Of a stretch of 6,402 nucleotides of DNA, positions 6,241 to 6,402 are shown piece by piece; position 1 is the first letter of the stretch; each line of letters opens with the position of its first letter. This DNA comes from Chloroflexota bacterium (GTDB lineage: Bacteria; Chloroflexota; Anaerolineae; Anaerolineales; UBA4823). Below the pieces are notes generated by a model. The model saw nothing but the letters and a program-made list of their open reading frames with translations, made no database searches and was not told where the DNA came from. The position numbers were made by a program, and so were the translations under genes. The stretch is from the NCBI GenBank assembly GCA_012798185.1, contig JAAZNS010000180.1:1-6402 (forward strand), read 5' to 3'.

Positions 6241-6269
6241 TAGATGGTGCACTGCCGCCCAACAATATA

Positions 6270-6290
6270 TATACAGAAAAATCCTGTATA
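6270..6290. promoter_or_regulatory. Perfect palindrome beside the core site, possible operator
   Basis: The arms TATACAG (6270-6276) and CTGTATA (6284-6290) are perfect inverted repeats around a 7-base spacer. The right arm overlaps a TATAAT box (6287-6292) that could be the -10 of intI. The geometry suits a dimeric regulator, or an IntI accessory binding site within attI. It is not a canonical LexA box, because the half-sites face the wrong way (ACAG...CTGT). Confidence 0.4.
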
Positions 6291-6292
6291 AT
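6287..6292 (+). promoter_or_regulatory. Candidate -10 box of the integrase promoter
   Basis: A perfect TATAAT lies about 65 bases upstream of the intI ATG, preceded by TG. No good -35 box is seen 16-18 bases upstream (the region is an AT repeat), so this would be a weak or activator-dependent promoter. Confidence 0.35.
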
Positions 6293-6310
6293 CAAAGTCT
6301 GCTGATACTT

Positions 6311-6339
6311 ATTATACGGTCCTTTGATCTCTCATGCAA
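6311..6339 (-). promoter_or_regulatory. Candidate Pc promoter for the cassette array
   Basis: On the minus strand TTGCAT (6339 to 6334), a 17-base spacer and TATAAT (6316 to 6311) point into the cassettes. The -10 box is perfect and the -35 matches TTG only. The position between intI and attI is that of the cassette promoter Pc in known integrons. Confidence 0.45.
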
Positions 6340-6357
6340 ATCCTTGGAGCATAAAAC

Positions 6358-6402
6358 ATGGAAAGCCGCCCCAAAAACTCCTGGACCAGCTTCGCGACGC
6401 CA
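6358..6402 (+). CDS. intI: Integron integrase (tyrosine recombinase), 5' end only, apparent -1 frameshift
   Basis: ATG 6358 has GGAG (6346-6349) 8 bases upstream. Its frame reads MESRPKNSWTSFATP, which is not integrase-like. From 6375 the frame one base earlier reads KLLDQLRDA, the typical start of integron integrases (…KKLLDQLRDAIR…). The switch falls at a run of five A (6373-6377); with six, the product would read MESRPKKLLDQLRDA without a break. So either a base is missing (mutation or homopolymer sequencing error), or slippage at C-AAA-AAC is used. A TTG at 6324 is an open in-frame alternative start but has no ribosome binding site. Divergence from the cassettes and the adjacent attI support the identity; only 45 bases are visible. 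Confidence 0.7.
   Translation, partial: MESRPKNSWTSFATP

Larger units (their letters stand above)
1..6263 (-). mobile_element. Integron gene-cassette array (five cassettes, last one partial)
   Basis: Minus-strand genes are separated by four attC-like sites, and an attI-type core lies beside a divergent integrase start. Using the G^TT cleavage point of each core, cassettes run 5279-6262 (984 bp), 2718-5278 (2561 bp), 1916-2717 (802 bp), 477-1915 (1439 bp) and 1-476 (incomplete). The start of each complete cassette matches the outer end of its own attC: GTTGGGCGGCAG at both ends of cassette 1, GTTATGTGT for cassette 2, GTT(T/G)GGCGCA for cassette 3 and GTTAGCCTG for cassette 4. That is expected if each segment once closed into a circle by IntI recombination. 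Gene orientation, attC polarity and divergent intI all agree. The array continues past the left edge. Confidence 0.88.
6257..6330 (-). other. attI site (core box plus adjacent AT-rich region)
   Basis: On the minus strand the core GTTGGGC (6263 to 6257) is the insertion point between the integrase region and cassette 1. Unlike the attC sites, it has no partner box or paired inner arms on the integrase side, which is how attI differs from attC. The sequence just after it (GTTGGGCGGCAG) repeats the outer end of attC1. The extent on the integrase side is a guess, as attI accessory sites vary between integrons. Confidence 0.65.

Noticed and set aside
6270..6290. LexA (SOS) box upstream of intI
   Set aside because: The half-sites read ACAG...CTGT, the reverse of the CTGT-N8-ACAG consensus, and the spacer is 7; there is also no GAAC-N4-GTTC Gram-positive type box.
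1..6402. CRISPR array, tRNA, rRNA or insertion sequence
   Set aside because: There are no regularly spaced identical repeats, no cloverleaf or rRNA-like stretches, and no transposase frame. The repeated elements are the attC sites.

Overview
The window is best read as the integrase-proximal end of a chromosomal-type integron and its gene-cassette array. Four inverted-repeat sites (471-544, 1910-2000, 2712-2839, 5272-5356) have attC architecture. Each has an outer RYYYAAC/GTTRRRY-type pair and an inner pair of arms in which one arm carries a single extra base, always on the same side. A lone core site (GTTGGGC on the minus strand, 6257-6263) marks attI. At the right edge, reading outward on the plus strand, is the first codon block of an integron integrase (…KLLDQLRDA…). 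It appears to be one base out of frame with its own well-placed ATG. All cassette genes are on the minus strand, divergent from intI, as in a standard integron.

Layout in cassette order, from right to left: (1) cassette 1 (5279-6262) carries a flavodoxin-ferredoxin fusion of the EFR1 type; (2) cassette 2 (2718-5278) carries an AT-rich two-gene restriction-modification unit, an HTH-fused amino-methyltransferase and a PD-(D/E)xK endonuclease resembling the TdeIII family; (3) cassette 3 (1916-2717) carries a small polytopic membrane protein of unknown function; (4) cassette 4 (477-1915) carries a secreted seven-bladed beta-propeller protein; (5) cassette 5 (1-476, cut by the window edge) carries a lipoprotein with a copper-amine-oxidase-N-like domain. 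Each gene has a short leader (roughly 30-70 bases) with its own ribosome binding site. No clear internal promoters are seen, so transcription from a Pc promoter near 6311-6339 is the simplest model, although the restriction-modification unit may have its own.

The host is uncertain. The secreted beta-propeller ending in VFLPAVMRGQ resembles the '(Y/F)LPxVMR' tails often seen on secreted proteins of Chloroflexota (Anaerolineae-like), and the copper-amine-oxidase-N lipoprotein would fit that. Cassettes are mobile, so they speak weakly about the host. The restriction-modification cassette is visibly more AT-rich than its neighbours, which suggests a different origin.

The genes do not form a pathway. 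They are independent cargo: redox, DNA defence or addiction, and envelope/extracellular proteins. The most notable points are the attC polarity, the matching ends of each cassette, the complete restriction-modification pair in one cassette, and the frameshift in the intI start.
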